This document shows, one piece after another, positions 1-9,450 of a DNA stretch of 64,000 nt. The position numbers were made by a program, and so were the translations under genes. The notes below the pieces were generated by a model. The model saw only the letters and a program-made list of their open reading frames with translations, ran no database searches and was not told the origin of the DNA. Position 1 is the first letter of the stretch. Every line of letters begins with the position of its first letter. The stretch spans positions 311,561,164 through 311,625,163 of the forward strand of contig NC_085137.1 in NCBI RefSeq assembly GCF_035046485.1, written 5' to 3'. This DNA comes from Aedes albopictus (lineage: Eukaryota; Arthropoda; Insecta; Diptera; Culicidae).

Positions 1-611
1 ATAGAATGACCAATAGCTTGTTTGAAAGTAAATTTCCATAAGAAAACACAAATAGATGATTTATATATGGACGACATCTCTACAGCGGGATGTAAATACT
101 TTTCCACAAATTTATTTAAATTAATTCCGAACATAATAGTTTTTATTACATGAAATTACTAGGGCATTGCCTACTTTTAAGCGTTTATCGGTGTATGGAA
201 ATTTATCTCCCAATTTACCAATTCAAAATCAGATTCAAATTCTACTATGATTGATTTACCGAGACCATTCATTAAAAAATAGACAAAACATTGTTGTAGA
301 GCACATTATTTGAAGGTGTTAACGAATGACGAAAATACTAACAATTTTTAATTTTTGTCCAAAAAGATTCATGTAAACCCAGTTTTACCTCTCACATAGC
401 CTTTCATATGTATAGCTTTGAAACACTTTTGTCTTTTTTTAACTGACTGATAGAATCATAGTAATAACATAAAATATACAAAACTTCCCGCATTATCAAA
501 GTTACTCCGTTTTAAGGTACATTTATTGTATTAGTAACCTAAAAAGTCTTAAAAATAAATAACAGCATTCATTGCCTTAATATCATCTAAATTTATGACA
601 TCTGGAATGTA
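1..611. other. Non-coding left edge, no gene seen
   Basis: AT-rich sequence with only short, unconvincing open frames and no protein motif that I recognise. Because the IVD coding exon further right lacks its 5' exons, this stretch could be IVD intron, but no upstream exon is visible. Confidence 0.4.
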
Positions 612-781
612 TCCCAAGCAGCACACATGTCACATAAGAATCACGGCAGCACAGGCTTTTGTTGCGCAAGAGCTACAGTTTTGTACTTCTAACCCAATGC
701 TAGAATTACTTAGTAATGACTAGTGCGTAACCAAAAATCTGCGCTGTCGTGACTCCTTTGTGGCATATATTCTGCTTGGGA
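612..781. mobile_element. Short TA-flanked MITE (TCCCAAGCAG ends)
   Basis: The ends are imperfect inverted repeats, starting TCCCAAGCAG at 612 and finishing CTGCTTGGGA at 781. The similarity continues inward for about 45 bases (CACGGCAGC on the left against GCTGTCGTG on the right). TA dinucleotides flank it at 610-611 and 782-783, as expected for a TA target duplication. It is 170 bp with no coding capacity. TA duplications suit Tc1/mariner-type non-autonomous elements, but the superfamily is an inference. Confidence 0.7.
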
Positions 782-1211
782 TAGGCATTAGGGTTGGTCA
801 ACGTTGTATGGGGAAACTTAAAATTGATCAGATTCAATTAGATCAAAGCTTTTATGATGCCTTTTGAGGTCCCAAACTACTGAGCAAAATTTGGACATGA
901 TTGGTTTGGCCTACATTTTGCGCATCGCGATTGAAGTTTGTATGAAATTTTACAAGGGAAAACATATTTTACTGTGTTTTTCTTGAAAGTTGCTCAAAAT
1001 TGTTCTATACCCTATAACCGCTATTGTAAAAGGATAGCCCAGGATGTGTCGAAAAACTTTGTCCAAGACCGCAAAGCGATACGATGTACATATGTGGAAA
1101 ATGCATTGGCGTAGCTAGCTTTTTCTTTTTTCTCGCTCATTCTCCTAAATAAACAAGAAAAAGAGAAGGATGAAATTGGGGGCACAGGCCCCCTCAACAA
1201 CATAACTGATA
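782..1211. other. Non-coding; fragment related to the 3.7-kb foldback
   Basis: No gene seen. The sequence AAGACCGCAAAGCGAT ends at 1080 and recurs in the foldback element near 3794-3809 and, inverted, near 3953-3967. This suggests that a degraded copy of the same repeat lies here. Confidence 0.35.
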
Positions 1212-2218
1212 GGGTAACCAATATAATTTGGACCCCCATATATTTTGGACCCCCTTGGCCGTATTTTCATAGTTTTCACAGATGTAATGAAGAGATGACG
1301 ACAATTTTTAGAATCATTCGTTAAATTAGATTTTTCTGCACGAGCAGCAATCATTTGCTCACTGGAAATATCATTATTTGCCTTTAAATTATTTTTATTA
1401 ATCTCGTCATCCGTGCGAGTGTCGCGGCATGTTTACGAAAAGAGAAAATGGTGCCGGGGAAACTTGCAGATGTAAACAAAAACTTTTATCATTCTAGCGC
1501 ATTAAATTTGCAAAGTTCGTCTAATCAGCCTTTGTCAATCAAGTAATTGGGTTTTTAAATTAAGAAAAATGTATCAATTTTTTGATTTTATACGAAAGAG
1601 CACCTTTTTCTGAGCCACTATGATTTTTTTCAGATTTTTAGAACTTTATTTTGGTACCTAAAATCAATTTCAAAGAGATTTTTTGAAATCACCTTTTGAC
1701 AGCTCAGTAACTGTCTGACAGCTCCACCCAGTACAAAATGCGACGAGGGGTGATTCTACAAATCACTCCCATCCAAACTTCAAATTGATTTTTAAATAGG
1801 TTCCTGGGCACCAAAATTCATGAAAATTTGGATTTCGGATCAGTTTCGCATGCAGATTCAGAATATGGAATTATCTCAACACCGCTAAAGAAGCCAATTA
1901 GGATGTGGTCGAGCAAATCCAAGTGGCAGATTCTTCGAAAGTTTCAAGTTGGTTTAAACACCGGGTGTCCAAAATATATACTGAAGAGGGTCCAAAATAA
2001 ATTGGGGTGTCCAAAACAGTGAAAACTGATGCTTCAAAAATCAGTTATTTTCATCAAATTTTCGGCCAGAAATGACCTTGTGGGTATTTTTGACGGACAG
2101 TGGCGGATTTTACGGTCATACCAACATCATCATTATGTGTAACACCCTCTGAATCTGTTTGATTTTAGCTTAAATTCAAACTAATGTCCTCTAGGGGTCC
2201 AAAATTCGACCGTTACCC
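1212..2218. mobile_element. TA-flanked non-autonomous element, GGGTAAC...TTTGGAC ends
   Basis: The left end reads GGGTAACC then ATTTGGACCC, and the right end reads GGGTCCAAAATT then GTTACCC, so the termini are inverted copies. TA flanks both sides (1210-1211 and 2219-2220). The 1,007-bp interior has no transposase. Additional TTTTGGAC-type words lie just inside both ends (near 1240 and near 1965-2015). Part of the interior (about 1540-1700) recurs at 40150-40310, just before the assembly gap. The same terminal logic is seen at 6159-7692 and 62664-63572. Confidence 0.75.
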
Positions 2219-2220
2219 TA

Positions 2221-3393
2221 GTGCTCAAATGTTGTACAGTCACCCAAGACCCGAAATGGAGTAAAAAAAACCTTGATCTGAAAAAACGACCTCTCTCTAT
2301 GACCCACGCTAATAGACATTGAAATCGAAACGACATTGTCTGACTGAAAAAAAATCTGAATTTGAACAATTTTATACAAAGGTACATAAATGATCATATT
2401 TTTAGGGAAATTGGGGTAAAATAGCCTTGGGAAACGGACGGGCGGCAGATTTTTTCTGAAGATGACCGAAAAAAAAAAAAAAAAGTAGGTTGAAACGTAA
2501 AAACGACGTTTAATTGCAGTTCAGTATTACTGAGAAAAACCAATCAAAACCAACAAATAAAATAGACTTCACACCCCGCGAGGTATTCCATACATGAATC
2601 ATCCATTTATCAATTATTTTTGCTTTTCAACAAGCGTCTGGTCATCTCATATGGTTTTAAATCCTTTTGGAATGTTTTTTTCTCATTTAACCCCACGATG
2701 CCCCAAACTTGCGAAGGCAATATAAATATACTGTATACGGGGGTCAAATTTGATCAGCGAGGTGAAATTGAGCATTTGCGGACTAAATTGTAATTCCGTA
2801 TTAGCAATGTCTGCACGTCTTTATGACCATAAAAATCTTACCGCATCTAGTTCATAGATGTCTAGAGATGAGTGTGGAATTTTTAGTTTTTAGTCAAAGT
2901 CACGCCTTATATTACTTTTTAAGGGATTTTCAATGTGTTTCTTTCATAGTCGAAATTGTTGGTGCTAAACGATCGATTGCCAGGAGTAAATTTTCTGTGT
3001 TAATACAAATAATTTGAAAAGGTGATTAAATTTTCAAAGAAATTCTAGGGTATAACTTTTCACACAAACATCGGATTACTTTTTCGCAAAGTACCTAAAA
3101 AATTAAATTTAAACAAAATAAAAAAAATCCGAATTATTGACCGTAGGTAGGGGGATTAGGGGCATACCGTGTACCTCCGTTGGTTTGACCTCATCTAATC
3201 TGAACGCTTTTTAATTTGACCCCCTCTAATCTGCACATCGTTCAAACTAATAATTGTTCAAACGTCATTCTGCTCATGGAACGGGGTGAAACGGAACGCA
3301 GAATCAAAACAAAACAGCGAAAAGGGTTACCATCAGTGTGTTGTTCGATGCCCACAGGGTTACTAGAAGTTCAAATTAAAAATGAACCCCGTT
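2221..3393. other. Non-coding, no gene seen
   Basis: AT-rich with an A-run near 2468-2484. No open frame here resembles a known protein, and no clear element boundaries were found. Confidence 0.4.
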
Positions 3394-3639
3394 CAGGCCT
3401 AAAGGTCCTATCTGCAGAAGAGAGGCTCTCTTTGGTTTCCCTCTCTTACGTTAATATCTCAGCTGTTTATTTGTATTATGATTGTCTCCTTGCATTGAAC
3501 GATGGTCAAAACAATCGTCTTTTGATTTCTACTGCAAAAATAGTTGAAAAGTGTACCATTACATTTCAATAATAGAAAGAGAAAGTGAACAAAGAGAGCC
3601 TCTCAAATGCAGATAGGACCTGTTGAAATGTTTGGCCTG
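3394..3639. mobile_element. MITE with CAGGCC ends and 4-bp duplication CGTT
   Basis: It begins CAGGCCTAAAGGTCCTATCT and ends in an inverted version (AGATAGGACCT ... GGCCTG). Flanks are CGTT at 3390-3393 and 3640-3643. A second, inverted copy at 37845-38099 has its own 4-bp flank, AAAT, which confirms both the boundaries and the duplication length. Inner palindromic words GAGAGGCTCTCTTTG and CAAAGAGAGCCTCTC lie close to the ends. There is no transposase. A 4-bp duplication that is not TTAA would suit Sola or Chapaev type elements, but this is not established. Confidence 0.8.
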
Positions 3640-3669
3640 CGTTGGTTTGCGTGAGGTGTCGTTCAAACC

Positions 3670-4125
3670 ATTTATTTTAGCGCCCGTCGTTCTTAGTTTT
3701 TCATATGATTTACTATGGGGAAATTTTACTTCTTCGTCTGGTCGATGAATGATTTCTGTAGAAAATAAAATATCATGAGGAATCAGACCTCCGAAGACCG
3801 CAAAGCGATGCGACGTTCATGAAAAAAGGTTTTAGGCGTTGAACGATTGATAAAAAAACGAGATTTTATTATTTATTGTTATTCCTTACGTATTAAACGA
3901 CGTTGCCATGCTATTTGGTTTTTAGCTAATAACTTTTTCCACATGACTTATATCGCTTTGCGGTCTTTGAAGTATTTTTTCCTCGTAAAAAATCCAACAG
4001 AAATCATTCATCGATTTATTTTTAAAGGTTAAGGGGAAACCTATGGCTATTTTTCTTTGAAAAAGTGATTTTCCCCATAGCAAACATATTGAAAACTAAA
4101 AACGGCTGGCGCTAAAATATATATA
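3670..4125. mobile_element. Foldback element with TAGCGCC ends
   Basis: Left part contains TTTTAGCGCCCGTCGTT, TACTATGGGGAAA, CGATGAATGATTTCTGT and AAGACCGCAAAGCGAT. The right part carries the same words inverted and in mirror order, ending GGCGCTAAAA. The arms are roughly 150-200 bp and diverged. It lies just upstream of the IVD exon, inside the likely intron. Exact ends and duplication are uncertain. Confidence 0.6.
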
Positions 4126-4290
4126 TTTTTTTTTTCGATCGAGCTGAAATGTTGCACAGTTGATATGGGGCCAAAATGGAACTCTAAAAGTGTACAGGAG
4201 TTGTGTGCCACGCTAATGTGCATCGTGCACTGCTCCGCGAATCAAAAAGACTGAAAGCCTCTGCCACATTAAATCAACCAACTAACGTCA

Positions 4291-4306
4291 TTTTAATCTC
4301 TTTCAG
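4291..4306 (+). promoter_or_regulatory. 3' splice site before the IVD exon
   Basis: A pyrimidine-rich run, TTTTAATCTCTTTCAG, ends in AG at 4306. Coding similarity to IVD begins immediately after it. The frame stays open further upstream, but the residues encoded there do not look like IVD, so the exon start is placed at 4307. Confidence 0.8.
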
Positions 4307-5351
4307 GGATCTTCGTAATTTTTGGAAAAAGATGGGTGACCTGGGACTGCTGGGTCCAACCGTGAAGCCGGAATACGGTGGTCTAGGTGGAACCTACTTG
4401 GACCATTGTGTCATCAACGAAGAGATATCGCGTGCTTCGGGAGCCATTTCGTTGTCTTACGGAGCACACTCCAATCTGTGTGTCAACCAGATCCACCGAA
4501 ACGGAACCGAGGAGCAGAAACTTCAATACCTGCCCAAGTTGATCTCCGGCGAACACATCGGTGCTCTGGCAATGTCCGAAGCCGGCTCCGGCAGCGATGT
4601 CGTTTCTATGAAGACAAAAGCCGAAAAGAAGGGAGATTACTACGTGCTGAACGGCAGTAAGTTCTGGATTACCAATGGACCTGACGCCGATACCTACATT
4701 ATTTACGCGAAAACTGACCTCAGTGCCAAGCCACAGCACGGAATTTCTGCGTTCATTGTCGAAAGGGATACACCTGGATTTTCGCGAGGTCCCAAACTGG
4801 ATAAACTAGGAATCCGAGGTAGCGGAACGTGCGAACTTGTCTTCGAAGACGTCAAAGTACCAGCGAAGAACATGCTCGGCGGATTGAACAAGGGAGTGTA
4901 TGTTCTGATGTCTGGATTGGACTATGAGAGATTGGTGCTGGCCGCCGCTCCGGTTGGACTGATGCAAGCCGCTTGTGACGTAGCATTTGAGTATGCTCAC
5001 AACCGCAGACAATTCAATACTCGCATCGGTGAGTTCCAGCTGCTCCAGGGTAAGATGGCCGATATGTATACGACTATGAACGCTTGTCGTGCCTATCTGT
5101 ACTCGGTGGCCAGATCTTGTGATATGGGAAAGGCAAACCCCAAGGACTGCGCCGGTGTCATTCTGTACTGCGCCGAAAAGGCAACCCAAATTGCGCTGGA
5201 TGCGATTCAGATTTTGGGTGGAAACGGATATATCAACGACTATCCAACGGGACGCATCATGCGTGATGCCAAGCTGTATGAAATTGGCGCCGGAACATCG
5301 GAAATCCGTCGAATGATCATCGGACGTGCGCTGAATAACGAATACAAGTAG
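4307..5351 (+). CDS. Ivd: Isovaleryl-CoA dehydrogenase, 3' coding exon (partial)
   Basis: This is a mitochondrial matrix flavoenzyme of leucine breakdown. It oxidises isovaleryl-CoA to 3-methylcrotonyl-CoA and passes electrons to ETF. The exon encodes 347 residues beginning [10 protein letters not shown], against about 425 for the whole precursor; the missing N-terminus with its transit peptide must lie upstream. Visible landmarks are the acyl-CoA dehydrogenase signature [12 protein letters not shown], the FAD-site stretch [25 protein letters not shown], and the C-terminal [15 protein letters not shown]. The residue expected to be the catalytic base of IVD is the Glu in LDYERLVLA (codon 4926-4928). 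The position used by most other family members has Ala (EIGAGTSE, codon 5289-5291), which specifically supports IVD over short-, medium- or branched-chain paralogues. No stop or frame break; TAG at 5349-5351. Confidence 0.96.
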
Positions 5352-5471
5352 ACAATATGGATTGTTCAAGGGATATGGAAATTATCAGGTTAACAAATTC
5401 TACGTGAAACGTAGTTCGTAACGAATGTGCATTTATACAACGCAGTGCCTTTATATTTTTTGTATTGTAGT

Positions 5472-5504
5472 AATAAAAGTGTTCTACATGTTTTGACCAA
5501 TAAA
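5472..5504 (+). terminator. IVD poly(A) signals
   Basis: Two AATAAA hexamers, at 5472-5477 and 5499-5504, lie 121 and 148 bases after the IVD stop codon. They sit upstream of the LINE insertion at 5552, so the IVD 3' end seems undisturbed by it. Confidence 0.75.
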
Positions 5505-5599
5505 AAGATAGATATTATTTTAGCAGAAGTATATGTGGTTCTAAGAACCTCATTTCATTTCATTTATTTAGTTCAACATCTAATTCATGATAATATATA

Positions 5600-6158
5600 C
5601 TGAATCAACTATTTGCCGCCATAATACTCGATTTGTAGCTGCAGCCCTCTAACGTCGGTCACGCCCAACGCTCGCCAGATCACGCTCCACCTGGTCTGCC
5701 CATCGATCGTGCCCTCTGAGCACCACGCCTTCTTGTACCAACCGGATCGTTAGCAAATACCAACTTTGCAGGGTTGTTGTCCGGCATTCTTGCAACATGC
5801 CCTGCCAACCGTATCCGTCCAGCTTTAGCCACTTTCACAACGTTCTACTGCACGCCGCCGAAGATCGTCCTCAGCACGCGTCGCTCGAAACTCCGAGTGC
5901 TTGCAGGTCCTCCTCGAGCATTATCCATATCTCGTGTCCATAGAGGACCACCGGTCTTATTAGCGTCTTGTACATAGTACATGGTACATTTGGTGCGGGG
6001 GTGAATCTTTTTTGACCGCAGTTTCTTCTGGAGCTCATAGTAGGCACGACTTCCACTGTTGATGCGCCTCCGTATTTCATGGCTCACGTTCTTGTTATCC
6101 GTTAGCAAGGAACCGAGGTAGACGAATTCTTCTACCACCTCGAAAGTATCCATGTCTA
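5600..6158 (-). pseudogene. LINE reverse transcriptase C-terminus, broken
   Basis: Minus-strand frames encode the region after the RT domain: VVEEFVYLGSLLT, EIRRRINSGSRAYYELQKKL, KKIHPRTKCTM and RRVLRTIFGGVQ. These match the intact stretch in the copia-resident copy. Frame changes occur around 5880-5990, and sequence homologous to the 3' end of that ORF is degraded. It cannot produce an active enzyme. Confidence 0.85.
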
Positions 6159-7692
6159 GGGTAAGGGAGGTATTTTGGACCCCTTTAGGAAGTGGATGAA
6201 ACAGATAAGCAAAAAAAGAAAGTTCCCACTTCAAAATATGGATAATTTAAGTGGGCATTACGTAGAGCAACATGTTTTCTGTCGGAAAAGGCCAAACAGA
6301 AGTCAAAATTGTTGTAGTAAATACAAGAAATATCAAAACTCCTGAAGGATCTCGGGCTTCTATTTTGGACCACCTGATTTTATTTTGGACCACCAAGTGC
6401 ACATATTTTGGCCCACCAAATTAAACTTCAATTGATTGATGAAATGAAAGCCACCTCAGCAAAAAATTAAACATAGTTAAAAGTACGTGAAGTTTACATC
6501 TTTTCTATTCATTTTTTTAGTCAGGGAACGTTGAAAAATTACGTAACGGTAAAAAAAGATGAGATTTTGTTGCAATTGCCAGTTTTTACGCATTGTAGTA
6601 TGATGTTTCATAAAAAAATGTTACGCAATACGTGTATTTATTAACTATTGCATGACGTCGGTCACCATGCATAAATTACGTAACACTTCATAGAAGAAGT
6701 GTGAAAGTCTAATGATTTTTCTAAATATAAAGGCGTTCCACACCTATTGTAATGAGTGGAAAGGCCATCAACAATAAAGTAATTTGAATGATACGTAAAT
6801 TGTCAAACATACATTAGATAACACATTGTGTGAAAGTCTAATGATTTTTCTAAATATAAAGGCGTTCCACACATATTGTAATGAGTGGAAAGGCCATCAA
6901 CAATAAAGTAATTTGAATGATACGTAAATTGTCAAACATACATTAGATAACACATTGTCTCAGTCATAAACTGATTGCCGAGAAGGACAACTTTTCTAAA
7001 CTGGATGACTGAACACCTGAAAATTTCAACTTGTCGAAAAAGTTGTTATGACACAAATCGAATCGAAATTTTTAACTTGGCGAAAAGTTGTTAGAACAAA
7101 TCGAACCCACAACAATCTCATTGTGAAATAAACGTATAACAACCCAGATCACGGGAGATCCCAACTTATTCTTTTTATCTGCTTTTAGAGTACATTACAT
7201 TGGCATGAATATTTTCTCTCTTTAGAAGAACCTGGAGAGATGGATCTGACAGGTGGTCCAAAATATGTTCACATCTGATTATGTTGAACATATTTTGGCC
7301 ATACCTCAAACCACCATTTTAGTAAATATTATCGCTCCACCGAGGTTAAGAACAGTTTATTTTGAGTTCTTACAAGGCCATAACTACATTCACATGAAAC
7401 GAATATTTATTTGTAAAATTTAATACCTCTTCGAAGCCGACTACAAATTTGTCACCTTCTTTGTTTTTGGTGCTTTTCCGTGCGTTTCATTGGAAGTGAA
7501 ATCATTTTCTCTATTTTTGATACTGAACAGCATATTTAACTGACATTCAAAATAAAGGTCATCACATAGTTGAATACTTTTCGTGTTCCAATAAAAAAAT
7601 TACCAAGATTTAGTAGAGATTATGTGATAAATATGATAAAACTCCCTAGGTGGGCCAAAATACCTGCCCGGTCCAAAATACCTCCACTACCC
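6159..7692. mobile_element. TA-flanked element nested in the LINE, GGGTA...TTTTGGAC ends
   Basis: The inverted termini (6159-6180 and 7671-7692) match at 20 of 22 positions: GGGTA, two variable bases, then GGAGGTATTTTGGAC. TA flanks at 6157-6158 and 7693-7694. The uninterrupted LINE sequence at 31735-31750 shows the empty site with a single TA. Length 1,534 bp. No transposase frame. The words TTTTGGACCACC and GGTGGTCCAAAA recur near both ends (about 6364-6420 and 7255-7290, 7650-7680). It contains a 129-bp direct repeat, listed separately. Confidence 0.92.
6699..6956. repeat. Two tandem 129-bp units
   Basis: Units at 6699-6827 and 6828-6956 begin GTGTGAAAGTCTAATG and are almost identical; the one difference seen is CACCTATTG against CACATATTG. 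Such near identity points to a recent duplication inside the TA-flanked element. Confidence 0.92.
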
Positions 7693-7905
7693 TATCGTAA
7701 CATTGCTGCCAAGGCTTATCCTGTCTCGCTCAGTTCCACCTACCAGCATGTAGGGTGGGGCGGGGCAAGATGGGTCGCATAAGGATGGATCACCATAACT
7801 TCGTAAATACAAATTGGATTGGTTTGCATTTGTCCGCTACTCTTTAATACACTAGTTAGCTATGCTAAAAGTCGATAAAAAGTTCATTAAATACAAAATA
7901 TGATG

Positions 7906-8202
7906 ATGATGATTAACCTGGGCTTGTTAGGGGAATATCTGTAAATAAAAGAAAATCGGGTTAAGTACGGTTCCTTTGAATTCCACTAAGAATTTGCATC
8001 CTTTGACAGATACGTATTTCGACCTCAACTGTAAGGTCGTCTTCAGTGTCTTGTACTTGACTCGACTCAAGTCAAGTACAAGACACTGAAGACGACCTTA
8101 CAGTTGAGGTCGAAATACGTATCTGTCAAAGGATGCAAATTCTTAGTGGAATTCAAAGGAACCGTACTTAACCCGATTTTCTTTTATTTACAAAATATGA
8201 TG
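7906..8202. mobile_element. Retroposed palindrome of a LINE/SINE 3' end
   Basis: TACAAAATATGATG occurs at 7892-7905 and again at 8189-8202, a 14-bp target duplication. Between them, the minus-strand sequence looks like a retroelement 3' end terminating in AATCATCATCAT, a short repeat tail at 7906-7914. The core is a perfect inverted repeat (next entry). The second arm stops at TTTATTTAC without the terminal tail. A snap-back or template-switch event during reverse transcription would explain it. Confidence 0.75.
7941..8191. repeat. Perfect 122-bp inverted repeat, 7-nt loop
   Basis: Arms 7941-8062 and 8070-8191 are exact reverse complements over all 122 positions as checked base by base. The spacer is CGACTCA. 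Such a palindrome is expected to be unstable in cloning and replication, so it is either very young or partly an assembly product. Confidence 0.95.
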
Positions 8203-8929
8203 TTAAACAAGCAGTTTTAAAAAGTGATCGATTTTGTGCCGTGAAAAAAGTGCGGGGCAAGATGGGTCACCTTTTAAGTAATTAACATTTTCTCAAAGAA
8301 AAACGTCAAAATATAAGATTTGTTCCGCATTCAAATATGCTCCATATCCATACTGAGTAAACAAGAGCTACTAGTAAACATTTTATAAATTTATTTGGAA
8401 TATAAAAAACTTTACGATTTGAGTGGTCCTGAGGCGACTTGAAAATCGATGTTTTTACTAAAAAATTATCATAATTTTATGTTATAATTTTGAGCGTTTA
8501 TTCCGCTTGATTGAAGTCATTTATGAGATAGTCTTGTAATAAAAAATAAATAACTTTTGAATGCTCCAAAAATACGTTCAAAATTGAAGGTGACCCATCT
8601 TGCCCCGCGGCCGTTTATATGGAGAATATATGGAATGTATCGCATAAGAAAAATGGCAAAAAACCATTTTTTTGTGTATTTCCAATGAGAGTGAATAATT
8701 TTTCAATCAATGCCCCAAACTTTTGTATATTCATGCTGGTCATCTAACAAAATTATTAACATAATCAAAACATAAGTAATGCGCCCGAAAATGGCACTGA
8801 CCCATCTTGCCCCGCGACCCATCTTGCCCCGCCCCACCCTACTTTGTCTTAGTCACATTCACCACCAGTCCAACCTTTGTAGCTTCTAAGAACCTCTTTG
8901 GAGATATTTTGAGACAGAATTTCCGACAA

Positions 8930-9450
8930 AAGGAGACTGGGCGAATCTGGGCCCGGAATGTACACCAATGACCCATAGCTCTTTCGAAAGGTCTAATTGA
9001 GACAAGAAAAAGTTGCTATGGGGCCAAAAATATTCATCATGGGAGAAAAAAGTTATTTGACATTGTATGGGACGGATTTTAGTTGTTTTTGTTGTAATTA
9101 TTTGTATCATTTTTTACAAGTAACCAATCTCAAATGAACCAAATGTCTCATCTGTCAGTGTTATACACAATAATAAGTCATTCTATTACAAAAAACAGAT
9201 AATAATGATTTCTGGAACAGGCCAGTGCATAGAAAAGGTTGGGGTTTCAGCAAGTTTTTTGGGTAAAAATGGAGGGGCACGTAGTGTATTAATCTATGTA
9301 TTAATATTATTATAGTGGAATGAGTATAACCAAAAGTATTATACCTAAAAACCCTTCTCTTGAGCAAGTGCTTGTGCAATGTATGGATTCTAATGTTGAA
9401 ACACAGTGAAACATATCAAAATATAAGGGGAGTATGAAAAAAACTTTATG
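8930..9450. repeat. Dispersed repeat, inverted copy at 39240-39775
   Basis: Long blocks match the reverse complement of 39240-39775, including AAATGATACAAATAATTAC, TTTTGGCCCCATAGCAAC and the doublet around GGTATAATACTTTTGGTT. No reliable protein is encoded, although a 50-residue frame is kept in both copies. Class of element not determined. Confidence 0.75.

Larger units (their letters stand above)
7753..8839. mobile_element. TA-flanked element nested in the LINE, GGGTGGGGCGGGG ends
   Basis: The 26-bp termini are perfect inverted repeats (GGGTGGGGCGGGGCAAGATG ... and its complement at 8814-8839), flanked by TA at 7751-7752 and 8840-8841. The LINE copy at 31797-31805 shows the unfilled site with one TA. 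GGGGCAAGATGGGTC-type words recur internally near 8255-8275, 8590-8607 and 8800-8818. Length 1,087 bp, of which 297 bp is a later insertion. No transposase. Confidence 0.93.
5552..8883 (-). mobile_element. 5'-truncated LINE, split by two nested elements
   Basis: The duplicated target TTCTAAGAACCTC (13 bp) is found at 5539-5551 and 8884-8896 and defines the insertion. The LINE itself survives as 5552-6158, 7693-7752 and 8840-8883 (about 0.7 kb). These pieces align in order with the fuller copy inside copia at 31104-32165. The 3' end, read on the minus strand, finishes in AAATGAAATG repeats. Long target duplication, 5' truncation and a short repeat tail are the marks of target-primed reverse transcription. 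The clade is not assigned. Confidence 0.88.
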
